Of a stretch of DNA of 64,000 nt, positions 54,350-63,044 are shown one piece after another. A program made the translations under genes and the position numbers. A model generated the notes under the pieces. The model was not told the origin of the DNA. It saw only the letters and a list, made by a program, of their open reading frames with translations, and searched no databases. The stretch covers positions 1-64,000 of the forward strand of contig NZ_SZVW01000013.1 of assembly GCF_007655005.1 (NCBI RefSeq), written 5' to 3'. Every line of letters begins with the position of its first letter. The first letter of the stretch is position 1. The stretch is from Streptomyces tibetensis. Its GTDB lineage: Bacteria; Actinomycetota; Actinomycetes; Streptomycetales; Streptomycetaceae.

Positions 54350-54480
54350 CCCCGCCGGTCCCGGTGAGGTCCTCGACACCGAGCCCGCCGCCACCGGTAC
54401 CGGCTGACCCCGCCGGTCCCGGTGAGGTCCTCGACACCGAGCCCGCCGCACCGGTGCCCACTGACTCGCCCGTCCCGCCC
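54308..54480. repeat. 58-bp tandem repeats spanning the GT4 stop codon
   Basis: Units start at 54308, 54366 and 54424 with GAGGTCCTCGACACCGAGCC; the third is incomplete. The first carries the coding end and stop of the GT4 gene, the others are noncoding copies. It forms most of the 189-bp break in the otherwise coupled operon before gmhA. Confidence 0.92.
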
Positions 54481-54538
54481 ACCGCCCGAAGGAGGTGTGG
54501 GTCCCCGCCGTCCCCGCACGGTGGTGCGCCCGATCCGC

Positions 54539-55174
54539 ATGAGCGAATCTTCACCACAGCCCGGCCTCGACGCCGCCCGTCTGCACTGCCGGTCGCTGGA
54601 GGAGGCCCTGGGCCGGTTCCGGGAGAACGGCCTGGACCGGATCGCGGACTGGGGCGGCCGCCTCGCCGACGTCCTCGGCGGCGGCGGCCGGCTCCTCGCC
54701 GCGGGCAACGGGGGCAGCGCCGCCCAGGCCCAGCACCTCACAGCCGAACTGGTCGGCCGCTACCGCCGGGAACGCCGCGCCTACTCCGCGATCGCCCTGC
54801 ACGCCGAGACGTCCAGCGTGACCGCCATCGGCAACGACTACGGCTTCGACCACGTCTACGCCCGTCAGGTCACCGCCCACGGTCGCCCCGGGGACGTCCT
54901 GATGCTGCTGTCCACCTCGGGGCGCAGCAGCAACCTCGTCGCCGCCGCCGTGACCGCCCGGCAGGCCGGACTGCGCGTCTGGGCGCTCACCGGGCGCGGC
55001 CCGAACCCCCTGGCGGAAGCCGCCCACGAGGCGCTGTGCATCGAGGCGGACACGACCGCCAACGTCCAGGAGACCCACCTCGTCGCCGTCCACCTGCTCT
55101 GCGAGTGCTTCGACACGGCCCTGGCCACGCCCCTCGCGCGGCGTGCGGTCCTGACACACGGGGGGACGCCATGA
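54539..55174 (+). CDS. gmhA: Sedoheptulose-7-phosphate isomerase GmhA
   Basis: A 211-aa SIS-domain isomerase that makes D-glycero-D-manno-heptose 7-phosphate, the first step to ADP-heptose. Motifs: AAGNGGSAAQAQHLTAELVG (phosphate loop and the catalytic glutamate), IGNDYGFDHVYARQV, LLSTSGRSSNLV, and NVQETHLVAVH with the histidine base. The ATG at 54539 lacks a close ribosome site; AAGGAGG lies about 45 nt upstream, so a GTG between could be used. The stop overlaps the hldE ATG. Confidence 0.93.
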   Translation: MSESSPQPGLDAARLHCRSLEEALGRFRENGLDRIADWGGRLADVLGGGGRLLAAGNGGSAAQAQHLTAELVGRYRRERRAYSAIALHAETSSVTAIGNDYGFDHVYARQVTAHGRPGDVLMLLSTSGRSSNLVAAAVTARQAGLRVWALTGRGPNPLAEAAHEALCIEADTTANVQETHLVAVHLLCECFDTALATPLARRAVLTHGGTP

Positions 55175-56565
55175 CCCGGACCGGGCCGCACCCCCTCGTC
55201 GTCGTCGGGGACGTTCTCCTCGACGAGGACATCGAAGGCGTCTCCACCCGCCTCGCCCCCGACGCCCCCGCCCCCGTCGTCGACGTCACCGGCGATCGTC
55301 GCCACCCCGGCGGAGCCGGACTGGCCGCCGCTCTCGCCGCCCGTGGCGGCCGGGACGTGGTCCTGGTGACCGCGCTCGGCGACGACGAGGCCAGTGAGGC
55401 GGTACGCCGCGGGCTGCGCGGCCGGGTCCGGATCCTGGAGATCCCGCTGGACGGCACCCTGCCGGTCAAGACCCGCGTCCTCGCGGGCGGCCGGCCGGTC
55501 GTGCGCATCGACCGGGGCGGCGGCACCCCGGGCGAGCCCGACGACGCGGTCCGGGAGGCGCTGGCCGACGCGCACGCCGTCCTGGTCGCCGACTACGGCC
55601 GGCACACGGCGGGCGCCCTGCGACCGCTCCTGGAGGACGCCGCCCGCCGCACGCCCCTGGTGTGGGACCCGCACCCCACGGGCGACCCGCCCGTGCCCGG
55701 AGCACGCCTGGTCACCCCCAACGCGGCCGAGGCACGGGCCCTGCACCCCGGTTCCGGAGGGACCTCGCTCGGCGCGTACGCCGAGCGGGCGGCCCAGCTC
55801 GTCCAGCGCTGGCGTGCCGCCGGGGTGGCCGTCACCCTCGGCGAGCGCGGAGTACTGCTGGCCCGGCCCGGCCCCGGCACCCCGATGCTGGTCCCCGTGC
55901 CCTACCGGGCCGCCGGGGATCCCTGCGGCGCGGGCGACTGCTTCGCCGCCACGGCGGCGGCCGCTCTGGCGGACGGTCTGCTCCCCGAGGAGGCGCTGCA
56001 GCGTGCCGTCGCGGAGGCGGCCGCGTTCGTCGCGGCGGGCGGTGCGGGCAACCCCGGCCTGTGGCGGACCGAGCCCGAGCCCGGCGCCGCCGACCGGCCC
56101 GCGACCGACGCGTTCGGGCTCGCCGAGCGGGTCAGGGCCCGCGGTGGCACCGTCGTCGCCACCGGCGGCTGCTTCGACCTGGTGCACGCCGGTCACGTCG
56201 GGCTGCTGGAGAGCGCCCGGCGCATCGGCGACTGCCTCATCGTGTGCCTGAACTCCGACGCGTCCGTCGCGCGCCGCAAGGGGCCGGGGCGCCCGCTCAA
56301 CCCGGCGGTGGACCGGGCCCGCGTCCTCGCCGCGCTCGGCAGCGTCGACGCCGTCGTGGTCTTCGAGGAGGACACGCCCGAGGCGGTACTGGCCCGGCTG
56401 CGGCCGGACGTCTGGGTCAAGGGCGGCGACTACTCCGTCCAGGATCTGCCCGAGGCGAAGGTGCTCCGTACCTGGGGCGGGCAGGCGGTGGTCCTGCCCT
56501 ACCTCGACGGCCGCTCCACGACCCTGCTGGCCCGGCGGGCGGCGGAGGCGGCGCTGCGGCCGTGA
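55171..56565 (+). CDS. hldE: Bifunctional heptose kinase/adenylyltransferase HldE
   Basis: A 464-aa fusion of a ribokinase-like heptose-7-phosphate kinase (about 1-300) and a heptose-1-phosphate adenylyltransferase (about 315-464). The kinase has VVGDVLLDEDIEGV, PGGAGLAAALA (PGGAANVA in E. coli) and the anion-hole/base motif GDPCGAGDCFAA. The transferase has GGCFDLVHAGHVGLLESAR (HxGH) and VWVKGGDYS. Both halves look active. The divergent PGGAGLA loop may alter sugar selectivity. Last gene of the heptose operon. Confidence 0.94.
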   Translation: MTRTGPHPLVVVGDVLLDEDIEGVSTRLAPDAPAPVVDVTGDRRHPGGAGLAAALAARGGRDVVLVTALGDDEASEAVRRGLRGRVRILEIPLDGTLPVKTRVLAGGRPVVRIDRGGGTPGEPDDAVREALADAHAVLVADYGRHTAGALRPLLEDAARRTPLVWDPHPTGDPPVPGARLVTPNAAEARALHPGSGGTSLGAYAERAAQLVQRWRAAGVAVTLGERGVLLARPGPGTPMLVPVPYRAAGDPCGAGDCFAATAAAALADGLLPEEALQRAVAEAAAFVAAGGAGNPGLWRTEPEPGAADRPATDAFGLAERVRARGGTVVATGGCFDLVHAGHVGLLESARRIGDCLIVCLNSDASVARRKGPGRPLNPAVDRARVLAALGSVDAVVVFEEDTPEAVLARLRPDVWVKGGDYSVQDLPEAKVLRTWGGQAVVLPYLDGRSTTLLARRAAEAALRP

Positions 56566-56630
56566 GGAGCACTCGGTGAGGGGAGCTGCACGGACCACGC
56601 TTCGGGAACCGCCCCCGTAGGGCGCTCACC

Positions 56631-56990
56631 CGGGCCGCCGCGCTCGGTGCTGGTTGGGCCGGTGGGCGGGACTCCCACCCCGGGCCGCCGCGCTCGGTGC
56701 TGGGTGGGCCGGTGGGCGGGAACCCCCCCCCGGGCCGCCGCGCTCGGTGCTGGTTGGGCCGGCGGGCGGGAATCCCACCCCGGGCCGCCGCGCTCGGTGC
56801 GGGTTAGGCCGGTGGGCGGGAAGCCCACCCCGGGCCGCCGCGCTCGGTGCTGGTCGGGCCGGTGGGCGGGAATCCCACCCCGGGCCGCCGCGCGCGGTGC
56901 TGGTTGGGCCGGTGGGCGGGAATCCCACCCCGGGCCGCCGGGGCCGGTGCGGGTCGGCGCGGTCAGTAGGGCGCAGCTCGGGCCGCCGGG
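56631..56990. repeat. Array B: six and a half tandem copies of a different 50-bp unit
   Basis: Copies start at 56631, 56681, 56731, 56781, 56831 and 56881, each 50 bp, beginning CGGGCCGCCGCGCTCGGTGC; a seventh from 56931 decays. Each unit contains the inverted repeat GGTGGG / CCCACC around a 7-nt loop. The sequence is not that of array A, yet the period is identical and both contain CGGGCCGCCGC (in opposite orientation). Nothing coding is seen between hldE and the next gene (56566-57077). Confidence 0.93.
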
Positions 56991-57077
56991 GTCGGTGCGG
57001 GGCGGCGCGCGGTCACTGGGGAGCCCGCTCGGGCGGTCAGGCCCGGTGCCGGCCGGCCGTGCGGGTACGGAGCCCGC

Positions 57078-58403
57078 TCAGGCCGCCGGGCTCAGGGCTC
57101 GCCTGCCCGGCGCGTCGTGCTCCCCCTTGCGCAGGACGACCGGGGCCGGGGCCCGGCGCCTGCGCAGCAGGGAGCCCGTCCCGATCGCGCCGGCGATGAG
57201 CAGTCCGCCGGTGACGAGGGCGCCGCGCGGCCCGGCCAGTTCCATGAGGAGGCCCAGCGCGGGAGGGCCGCCCAGGCCCCACACCGTGCCGATGCTGCCC
57301 CACACACCCAGCACCCGTCCCCGCAGGTGAGGGGGCGGGTCGGTCTGGAGAACGGCCGTGCCGGCGGTGTCGGAGACGGACTCGACCACGGCCATCGGCA
57401 GGACCAGCGCGATCAGCACCGCAAGCGACGGTGACAGCCCCGCCACCACCTGCAGCAGCGCCCCCGCAGCCGCCAGGGCGCCCACCAGCCGCACGGACGG
57501 CCGGCGCAGCCGGGCGCCGAGAACCGCGCCGAGGATGCCGCCGACGGCGAGCACGGTCGACACCGTGCCGAACGAACCGGCACCACCCGCGAGCGGCCCG
57601 GTGACGAGCACCGCCAGGGTGAGCCCGTAGTTGCGGCCGAACACGGAGCTGATGCCGGTCACACCCGCCAGCGCGACGAGGCGCGGGCGCCGCACGAAGT
57701 AGGCCAGCCCCTCCCGGACGGTCAGGTCGGGACCGGTGTCCTCGGCAGCCGGGGTGTCCTGCCGCCCCGCACCGGCCGCCGGACGCAGGAACGGGATGAC
57801 CGAGGCCACGAACAGGAACGACAGCCCGTTGCCGAAATACGCGGCGGACGTGCCGAGGAACCCGACCGCCACACCGGCCAGGGCCGCCCCCACCAGCCGA
57901 CCGGCCTGGTGCACCAAGGCCCCGACCCCGATGGCCGAGGGCACGTCCTCCGCCGGTACGAGGTCGTTGCCCAGCAGCGCGCACGCCGGGTTGTCGACGG
58001 TCGCGACGACACCCGTGAGGGCGGCCAGCACCATCAGCGAGGTCATGTCGATGAGGTCCAGCGCCACGAGGACGGCCGTGGTGAACGCGATCGCGCCGAG
58101 CACCGCCTGGCTCACGGCGGCCGTCAGCTTGCGCGGCCACCGGTCGACGGCGGCCCCGCCGAGCACGCTGATCAGCAGCGCCGGAGCGGCCTGCACCGAC
58201 ATGGACAGGCCCGTCGCGGCGGCGGACCCGGTGATCTGCAGGACCAGCAGGTTCTGCACCGTGAGCTGCATCCACGTGCCTGCGTTCGACACGAAGTTCG
58301 CGACGGACCACCAGCGCATGCTGCGGTACCGCAGTGACCGCCAGGGCGAGCGGGAAGCGGGGAGGGCGGAGGCGGGCAGGGCAGGGGAGGGGGAGGAAGG
58401 CAC
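57078..58403 (-). CDS. MFS exporter, EntS/MFS_3 type
   Basis: A 441-aa major facilitator of the enterobactin-exporter-like group with about 12 hydrophobic segments. The N-terminal SLRYRSMRWWSVANFVSNAG and WMQLTVQNLLVLQITGSAAA, motif GGAAVDRWPRKLT (motif A) and GYR-like RGRVLGVWGSIGTVWGLGGP are typical. The substrate is not predictable. A GTG at 58403 starts it. Being next to the glycan cluster is probably incidental because it reads in the opposite direction. Confidence 0.9.
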   Translation of the reverse strand: MPSSPSPALPASALPASRSPWRSLRYRSMRWWSVANFVSNAGTWMQLTVQNLLVLQITGSAAATGLSMSVQAAPALLISVLGGAAVDRWPRKLTAAVSQAVLGAIAFTTAVLVALDLIDMTSLMVLAALTGVVATVDNPACALLGNDLVPAEDVPSAIGVGALVHQAGRLVGAALAGVAVGFLGTSAAYFGNGLSFLFVASVIPFLRPAAGAGRQDTPAAEDTGPDLTVREGLAYFVRRPRLVALAGVTGISSVFGRNYGLTLAVLVTGPLAGGAGSFGTVSTVLAVGGILGAVLGARLRRPSVRLVGALAAAGALLQVVAGLSPSLAVLIALVLPMAVVESVSDTAGTAVLQTDPPPHLRGRVLGVWGSIGTVWGLGGPPALGLLMELAGPRGALVTGGLLIAGAIGTGSLLRRRRAPAPVVLRKGEHDAPGRRALSPAA

Positions 58404-58712
58404 AGTGCGGTACTCGAAGACGAGTCGGAGGACTCAGAGGAGGGCGACGAGGGGCGCGTCACACCGGCGGCGCTGCACGGTGGACCCCTCGACGGGTACG
58501 GCGCCGACCATCGTGGCAGAGGGGACCGGGGAAGCGGTTCCACCTGCCCTTGATCCACGCTCTCCGGCCCTCGAAAGGCCCTGCCCGGCACGGGCCTTGA
58601 GACCGCAGTGGGGTTGATCACACGGAGTGACCACGCCGCGGTCGATCACCCGCACAAGGAAGCGGGGCCCGTCACCTCAAGTGACGAGCCCCGCCCAGCG
58701 GGGTGACCTGGC
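58404..58712. other. 309-bp gap with a terminator, otherwise empty
   Basis: Contains the hairpin listed at 58662-58694 and the presumed promoter of the MFS gene near 58420-58640, where TTGATCACACGG and GATCACC hint at small palindromic elements. No ORF with protein bias. Confidence 0.35.
58662..58694 (-). terminator. Strong hairpin terminator after the hemerythrin gene
   Basis: A 13-bp stem with one mismatch, GCGGGGC-C-CGTCAC pairing with GTGACG-A-GCCCCGC, and loop CTCAA. It lies 19-50 bp beyond the hemerythrin stop on the minus strand. The best intrinsic-terminator-like structure in the window. Confidence 0.8.
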
Positions 58713-59276
58713 TCACCCGGACTTGCCCCGGCCGCTCAGTGCGTCCCGCAGCCGGTCCACCATCCCGGTGCCCGGAGCCAGGAGCTTGTTGGCCGGTGGT
58801 TTGTCGGGGGCCGCAGGGTGGGGCCGGGTCGGGGCGGTCTTCTTGGCCTTGCGTACCTTGTCGCCCAGCTCGTTGAGCGTGTCCATCGGACAGGCCTGCC
58901 GCAGCCGCGGGAAGAGGTTGCCCTCCTCGTCGGCGATGTGCGAGCGGATCTCGCTCATCAGCATGCCCGCCAGCCGGTCGAAGTCGGCGTCACCCGGACC
59001 GCAGCCCTCCAGATCCTTCATGATCTGCTCGGCCGTGGCGTGATCCTTCAGTTCCTGATCCGCGAGGGCGTCCCCGCCCGCCACGTGCTCGCGTACGGCG
59101 GGGTAGAGGTAGGCCTCCTCGGCCACCGAGTGCCGTACGAGCTCCATCGTGACCTGGTCGGCGTACGTCTTGCGGTCCTGGTGGCCGGACGGCAGTGCCT
59201 CGATCTTGCCGAACATCTCCTCGACCTCGCGGTGATCGGTCACCAGCTCGTCGATGACGTTTCCTCCGTGTCCCAT
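58713..59276 (-). CDS. Hemerythrin/HHE domain protein
   Basis: A 187-aa protein with a four-helix hemerythrin-like domain. The di-iron ligand pattern is seen in DHREVEEMF, HSVAEEAYLYPAV, LKDHATAEQIM and HIADEEGNLFPRL. Such proteins bind O2, NO or handle oxidative stress. The last 45 residues are a lysine/proline-rich tail. The ATG at 59276 has GGAGGT 7 nt upstream; a GTG three codons earlier is less likely. Confidence 0.93.
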   Translation of the reverse strand: MGHGGNVIDELVTDHREVEEMFGKIEALPSGHQDRKTYADQVTMELVRHSVAEEAYLYPAVREHVAGGDALADQELKDHATAEQIMKDLEGCGPGDADFDRLAGMLMSEIRSHIADEEGNLFPRLRQACPMDTLNELGDKVRKAKKTAPTRPHPAAPDKPPANKLLAPGTGMVDRLRDALSGRGKSG

Positions 59277-59352
59277 CTCCTTCACCTCCAGCGCTCGGGT
59301 CCCCCGGATTCGGGGGGTTAACGTGCGGTCCGCCGGGTGCCGCGCGGGCGGC

Positions 59353-59886
59353 TCAGGCGGGCAGCTTGGCCCGGACCCGCCCGACCGCGGTGGCCGGCCG
59401 TGCGGTGGCGCGGACGGAGCGGCGCACCAGGCCCGCGTCGCGCCGCAGGCCCCGGGCGGCGTGGGTGCCGCGCCACACCACCGAGGGGCGGGCCCCGGTG
59501 TCGTCGGCGGCGATCAGCAGTCCGCCGAGCATGGACATGTTCTTGAGGAAGTGGATGCGCTGCTGTGCCCGCTCCTCGGGGTCCTGCGCTTCCCAGAAGC
59601 GGTGCCCCGCCAGTGTGGTCGGCACCAGCGTGGCGGCGATGGCCAGCGCGGCCGGACGCGGCACGCGCCCCGTGGCCAGCATCAGCCCCGCCGCGACCTG
59701 TACGGCACCGCTGAGCCGTACGACCTGCTCGGTGCGATCCGGCAGAGCCGGGACACGCTCGGTGACCGGTTGGACGACAGGCTCGGCGGCGTCGGCGACC
59801 TGCTTCGGGTCGCGGACGGAGTTCATGCCGCCCGCGAGGAACATCGAGGCCAGCAAGGGGCGGCCGAGCACACGCAACAGACTCAT
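59353..59886 (-). CDS. DoxX family membrane protein (177 aa)
   Basis: Four hydrophobic segments (LGRPLLASMFLAGGM, LSGAVQVAAGLMLATG, ALAIAATLVPTTLAG, FLKNMSMLGGLLIAA) and the opening RVLGRPLLASMFLAGGMNSV fit DoxX proteins. Members are tied to thiosulfate:quinone and redox systems. The basic tail RRDAGLVRRSVRATARPATA is unusual. The ATG at 59886 follows GGAGAGG. Confidence 0.88.
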   Translation of the reverse strand: MSLLRVLGRPLLASMFLAGGMNSVRDPKQVADAAEPVVQPVTERVPALPDRTEQVVRLSGAVQVAAGLMLATGRVPRPAALAIAATLVPTTLAGHRFWEAQDPEERAQQRIHFLKNMSMLGGLLIAADDTGARPSVVWRGTHAARGLRRDAGLVRRSVRATARPATAVGRVRAKLPA

Positions 59887-59949
59887 GGCCCTCTCCAGAG
59901 AGTCGGTGGGTACAGCGCTCGCCGGGTTCCCCAGCCGGAGCCGAACCAC

Positions 59950-61128
59950 TCACACCGCCCGGTGCCGCGCCCACGCCTCCTCACGCAGCGCCCCGGACAG
60001 CAGGACGTCGGCGGCGGTGCACGCGAGGGCCGAAGCCGCTGCGATCAGCACCTCGCGGGCCCTGGGCGAGGCGGCCGCCTCGGCGAACTTAGGGGTGTGG
60101 TCGGAGCCGTCCTCGCCCGTGATCGCGACGAACGGGTGGATGGCGGGGACCCGCGTGCTGACGTTGCCGATGTCGGACGACCCCAGGTACACCCCGGGCG
60201 TGGGCGGTGACAGCTCGATCCCCGCCCGGGCGAGATGCGCGGCGAACCGCTCGGAGAGCACCTCGCTGTCCCGGAAGTGCTCGTAGCGCACCGTGGCCCG
60301 CTCCACCTCGACGGTGGTGCCGGTGGCCAGGGCCACCCCGTCGGCGCACGTCCGCAGCCGCTCCGTCAGGTCCTCCAGCGCCGCCGTCGTGGCCGCGCGC
60401 AGACCGAACAGCCCCTCGGCGTACTCCGGGACGATGTTCGTGGCCGTACCGCCGTGCGTGACGATGCCCTGCACATGAGAGCCCTCGGGCAGCCGGCGCC
60501 CCAGCACGGCCAGCACGTTGAACAGCTCCACGAGCCCCGCCAGCGCGTCGACGCCCTCGGTCGGGTTGCCCGTGGGGTGGGCGGCCCTGCCGTGGAAGAC
60601 CACCCGGTACTGCACCTGCGCGGTCAGCGGCGCCCGAGCCCAGCTGTACACCCCCGGGTGGAACATCAGCGCCGCGTCGACGTCGTCGAACACCCCGGCC
60701 TCCACCTCGATCACCTTGCCGCCGCCGCCCTCCTCGGCGGGAGTACCGACCGCCAGCACTGTCCCCGAGGACGCCTTTGGCAGGGCGGCCGCCACAGCGA
60801 GTGCGGCACCCAGCCCGGCCGCCGCGATGAGGTTGTGGCCGCACGCGTGGCCCAGGCCGGGCAGGGCGTCGTACTCCATCAACAGCGCCACGGCGGGCCG
60901 GCCCCGCCCCGACCGCGCGGTGAACGCCGTCGGCATCCCCGCCACACCGCGCTCCACGGCGAAACCGGCGCGCTCCAGCTCACCGGAGAGCAGGGCGGCC
61001 GCCCGGTGCTCGGCGAAGGCGTACTCGGGGTCGGCGTGCAGGCGCCGGGCCACGTCCCACAGCGCGTCGGCCCGGGCCGCCACCTCCCCATGTATGACCT
61101 GGTGCACGGCGTCGGGCGTTCGGCTCAC
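59950..61128 (-). CDS. M20-family amidohydrolase (peptidase M20D-type)
   Basis: A 392-aa zinc amidohydrolase of the AbgB/hippurate-hydrolase-like branch. Metal and catalytic motifs: YDALPGLGHACGHNLIAAAG, GTPAEEGGGGKVI (general base Glu), AALMFHP, and GEDGSDHTPKFAEAA. The dimerisation domain (VFHGRAAHPTGNPTEGVDAL) is inserted in the middle. Substrates are typically N-acyl or aryl amides. A GTG at 61128 starts it. Confidence 0.92.
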   Translation of the reverse strand: MSRTPDAVHQVIHGEVAARADALWDVARRLHADPEYAFAEHRAAALLSGELERAGFAVERGVAGMPTAFTARSGRGRPAVALLMEYDALPGLGHACGHNLIAAAGLGAALAVAAALPKASSGTVLAVGTPAEEGGGGKVIEVEAGVFDDVDAALMFHPGVYSWARAPLTAQVQYRVVFHGRAAHPTGNPTEGVDALAGLVELFNVLAVLGRRLPEGSHVQGIVTHGGTATNIVPEYAEGLFGLRAATTAALEDLTERLRTCADGVALATGTTVEVERATVRYEHFRDSEVLSERFAAHLARAGIELSPPTPGVYLGSSDIGNVSTRVPAIHPFVAITGEDGSDHTPKFAEAAASPRAREVLIAAASALACTAADVLLSGALREEAWARHRAV

Positions 61129-61423
61129 GGGGGCTCCTCGTCGTCACGTTCGGTGCGTGTCCTGCCGGGGCGGCCCTCGCCGCCGGATGCCGGCCTACCG
61201 GTGGCGAACGGGAACTCACCCCCGGTACCCCTGTCTCCCCGGCCGGGTTTCACCGCCCGCCGCCGCGACACCGGCTCGCAGGGCCCCCGGCGCCCCACAC
61301 CCCACCGCGACGCCCGCCGCGTTTCGTCCGTGGCCGGGGGTGAACACGGTCGGTGTACCCGCCGGGCCACGACAGCGTGGACGCCGCGGCGGCGGCTCGG
61401 GCGGGCCGGACCCTGGAGGAACC

Positions 61424-62895
61424 ATGGACCACTCGCGCGTGCCCGTCCTGGAGGCGCTGGAGGACTTCCGGCACCGTGGCGACATCGCCTACGGCCCGCC
61501 CGGCCACAAGCAGGGCAGGGGAGTGGACCCCCGGGTCGCGGAGATCGTGGGCCTCGACGTGTTCCGCTCCGACGTGCTCTCCCTCAACGGGCTCGACGAC
61601 CGCCGCCAGTCCCAGGGCGTGCTGAGCCGGGCCCAGGAGCTCATGGCCGACGCGGTCGGCGCCGAGCACGCGTTCTTCTCCACCTGCGGCAGTTCCCTGT
61701 CCGTGAAGACCGCCATGCTCGCAGCCGCCGGACCCGGCTAGAAGCTGCTGCTGTCGCGCAACGCCCACAAGTCCGTCGTCCCGGCCGTCGTCGTCAACGG
61801 CGTCGAACCGATCTGGGTGCACCCGAAGTTCGACGGCGAACGCCATCTGGCCCACCCGCCCGAGCCGGACGACGTCCGCCGCCACCTGCGGGAGCACCCG
61901 GACGCCAAGGGCATGCTGCTGATCACACCCACCGACTGGGGTTCCTGCGCGGACATCAGGGGAGTGGCGCGGGTGTGCCACGAGTTCGATGTGCCCCTCA
62001 TCGTCGACGAGGCGTGGGGTGCCCACCTGCCGTTCCACCCGGACCTGCCGGCCTGGGGCATGGACGCCGAGGCCGACCTGACGGTGACGAGCGTGCACAA
62101 GATGGGCGGGGCGGTGGAGCAGAGCTCCGTCTTCCACCTCCGTACGACCGCGTGTCGCCCGAGGCCCTCGCGCAGCGGGAGGACCTGCTCGGCACCACCA
62201 GCGCGTCCTCGCTCGTCTACGCCACGCTCGACGGCTGGCGTCGCCAGATGGTCGAACAAGGGCGTGAACTGCTGGACGCGGCCATCCGCCGCGCGGAACG
62301 CATCCGGGCGGCGGTCGCCGATCTGCCGGGCCTGCGGCCCATGGGCCGGGGGATCGTGGAGGAGGGGCTCGCCGCCGACCTCGACCCGCTCAAGATCGTG
62401 ATCGACGTCCGCAAGCTCGGCCTGAGCGGCATGCAGGCCGTGGAGTGGCTGCGCGTCCACCGCCACGTGGACGTCGGAGGCTCGGACAGCTGCCGCATCA
62501 GCGCCTCCATCACCCATGCGGACGACGACGAGACCGAAGAGGTCCTCCTGGACGCCCTGCGCGCCCTCGTCGAGCACGCGGACTCCGTCGAACGCCGCCC
62601 GCCGGTCCGGCTGCCCGAGCCCTCGGTGCTGGAACTGGAGCAGGCCATGCTGCCCCGCGCGGCGTTCTTCGCCCCGGTCGAACACGTGCCCGCCGAACGG
62701 GCCGCGGGCCGCATCGCCGCGGAGACGATCAGCCCCTACCCGCCGGGCGTCCCCGTGGTGGCACCCGGCGAGGTCATCACCGAGCGGGTGCTGGACTACC
62801 TGCGCAGCGGCGCCGAGCACGGCGTCCTGATCCCGGACGCGGCCGATTCCTCCGTGCGCACGCTTCGGGTCGTGGCCCGCGCTGAACAGCCATGA
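61424..62895 (+). pseudogene. Orn/Lys/Arg decarboxylase, disrupted by a stop and a frameshift
   Basis: Three collinear segments rebuild a PLP-dependent amino acid decarboxylase of about 490 aa: AYGPPGHKQGRGVDPRVAEI near the start; SRNAHKSV and IVDEAWGAH with the PLP lysine in SVHKMGG; then RVSPEALAQREDLLGTTSAS to the end. The first break is an in-frame TAG at 61739-61741 where the family has GPGEKLLLSRN (GAG to TAG). The second is a one-base loss (or two-base gain) near 62140-62150, between SSVFHL and YDRVSPE. Both must be real for it to be dead; a sequencing error is possible for one, less so for two. Confidence 0.88.
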
Positions 62896-63044
62896 CGTTG
62901 CCGCGGCAACTGCCGTGAGCCAAGTAATTCATGCGCGAGATGTTGAAGAAGTGACGCAAATAAACGTCTGCGTCAGTTGGCATGATTTGTCCCCATCAGG
63001 TGCACTAGAGAAGAAGCATCCACTTCAGCAAAGGAGATGGTGCA
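62896..63044 (+). promoter_or_regulatory. AT-rich control region with two perfect inverted repeats
   Basis: About 150 bp, clearly less GC-rich than the rest of the window. GTTGCCGCGGCAAC (62897-62910) is a perfect 14-bp palindrome right after the decarboxylase stop. TGACGCA (62952-62958) and TGCGTCA (62969-62975) form perfect 7-bp arms around 10 bp. AAAGGAG at 63030-63036 is a strong ribosome site, 8 nt from the peptide ATG. It must contain the promoter for the peptide operon. Confidence 0.6.

Noticed and set aside
56647..57330. Plus-strand 227-aa frame through array B
   Set aside because: Made of repeat translation (GWAGGRESHPGPP-like units) with no start context, and it runs antisense into the MFS gene.
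60235..62895. 886-aa frame fusing the M20 antisense strand to the decarboxylase 3' part
   Set aside because: The first half is the shadow of the M20 gene; the second is the shifted end of the decarboxylase pseudogene.
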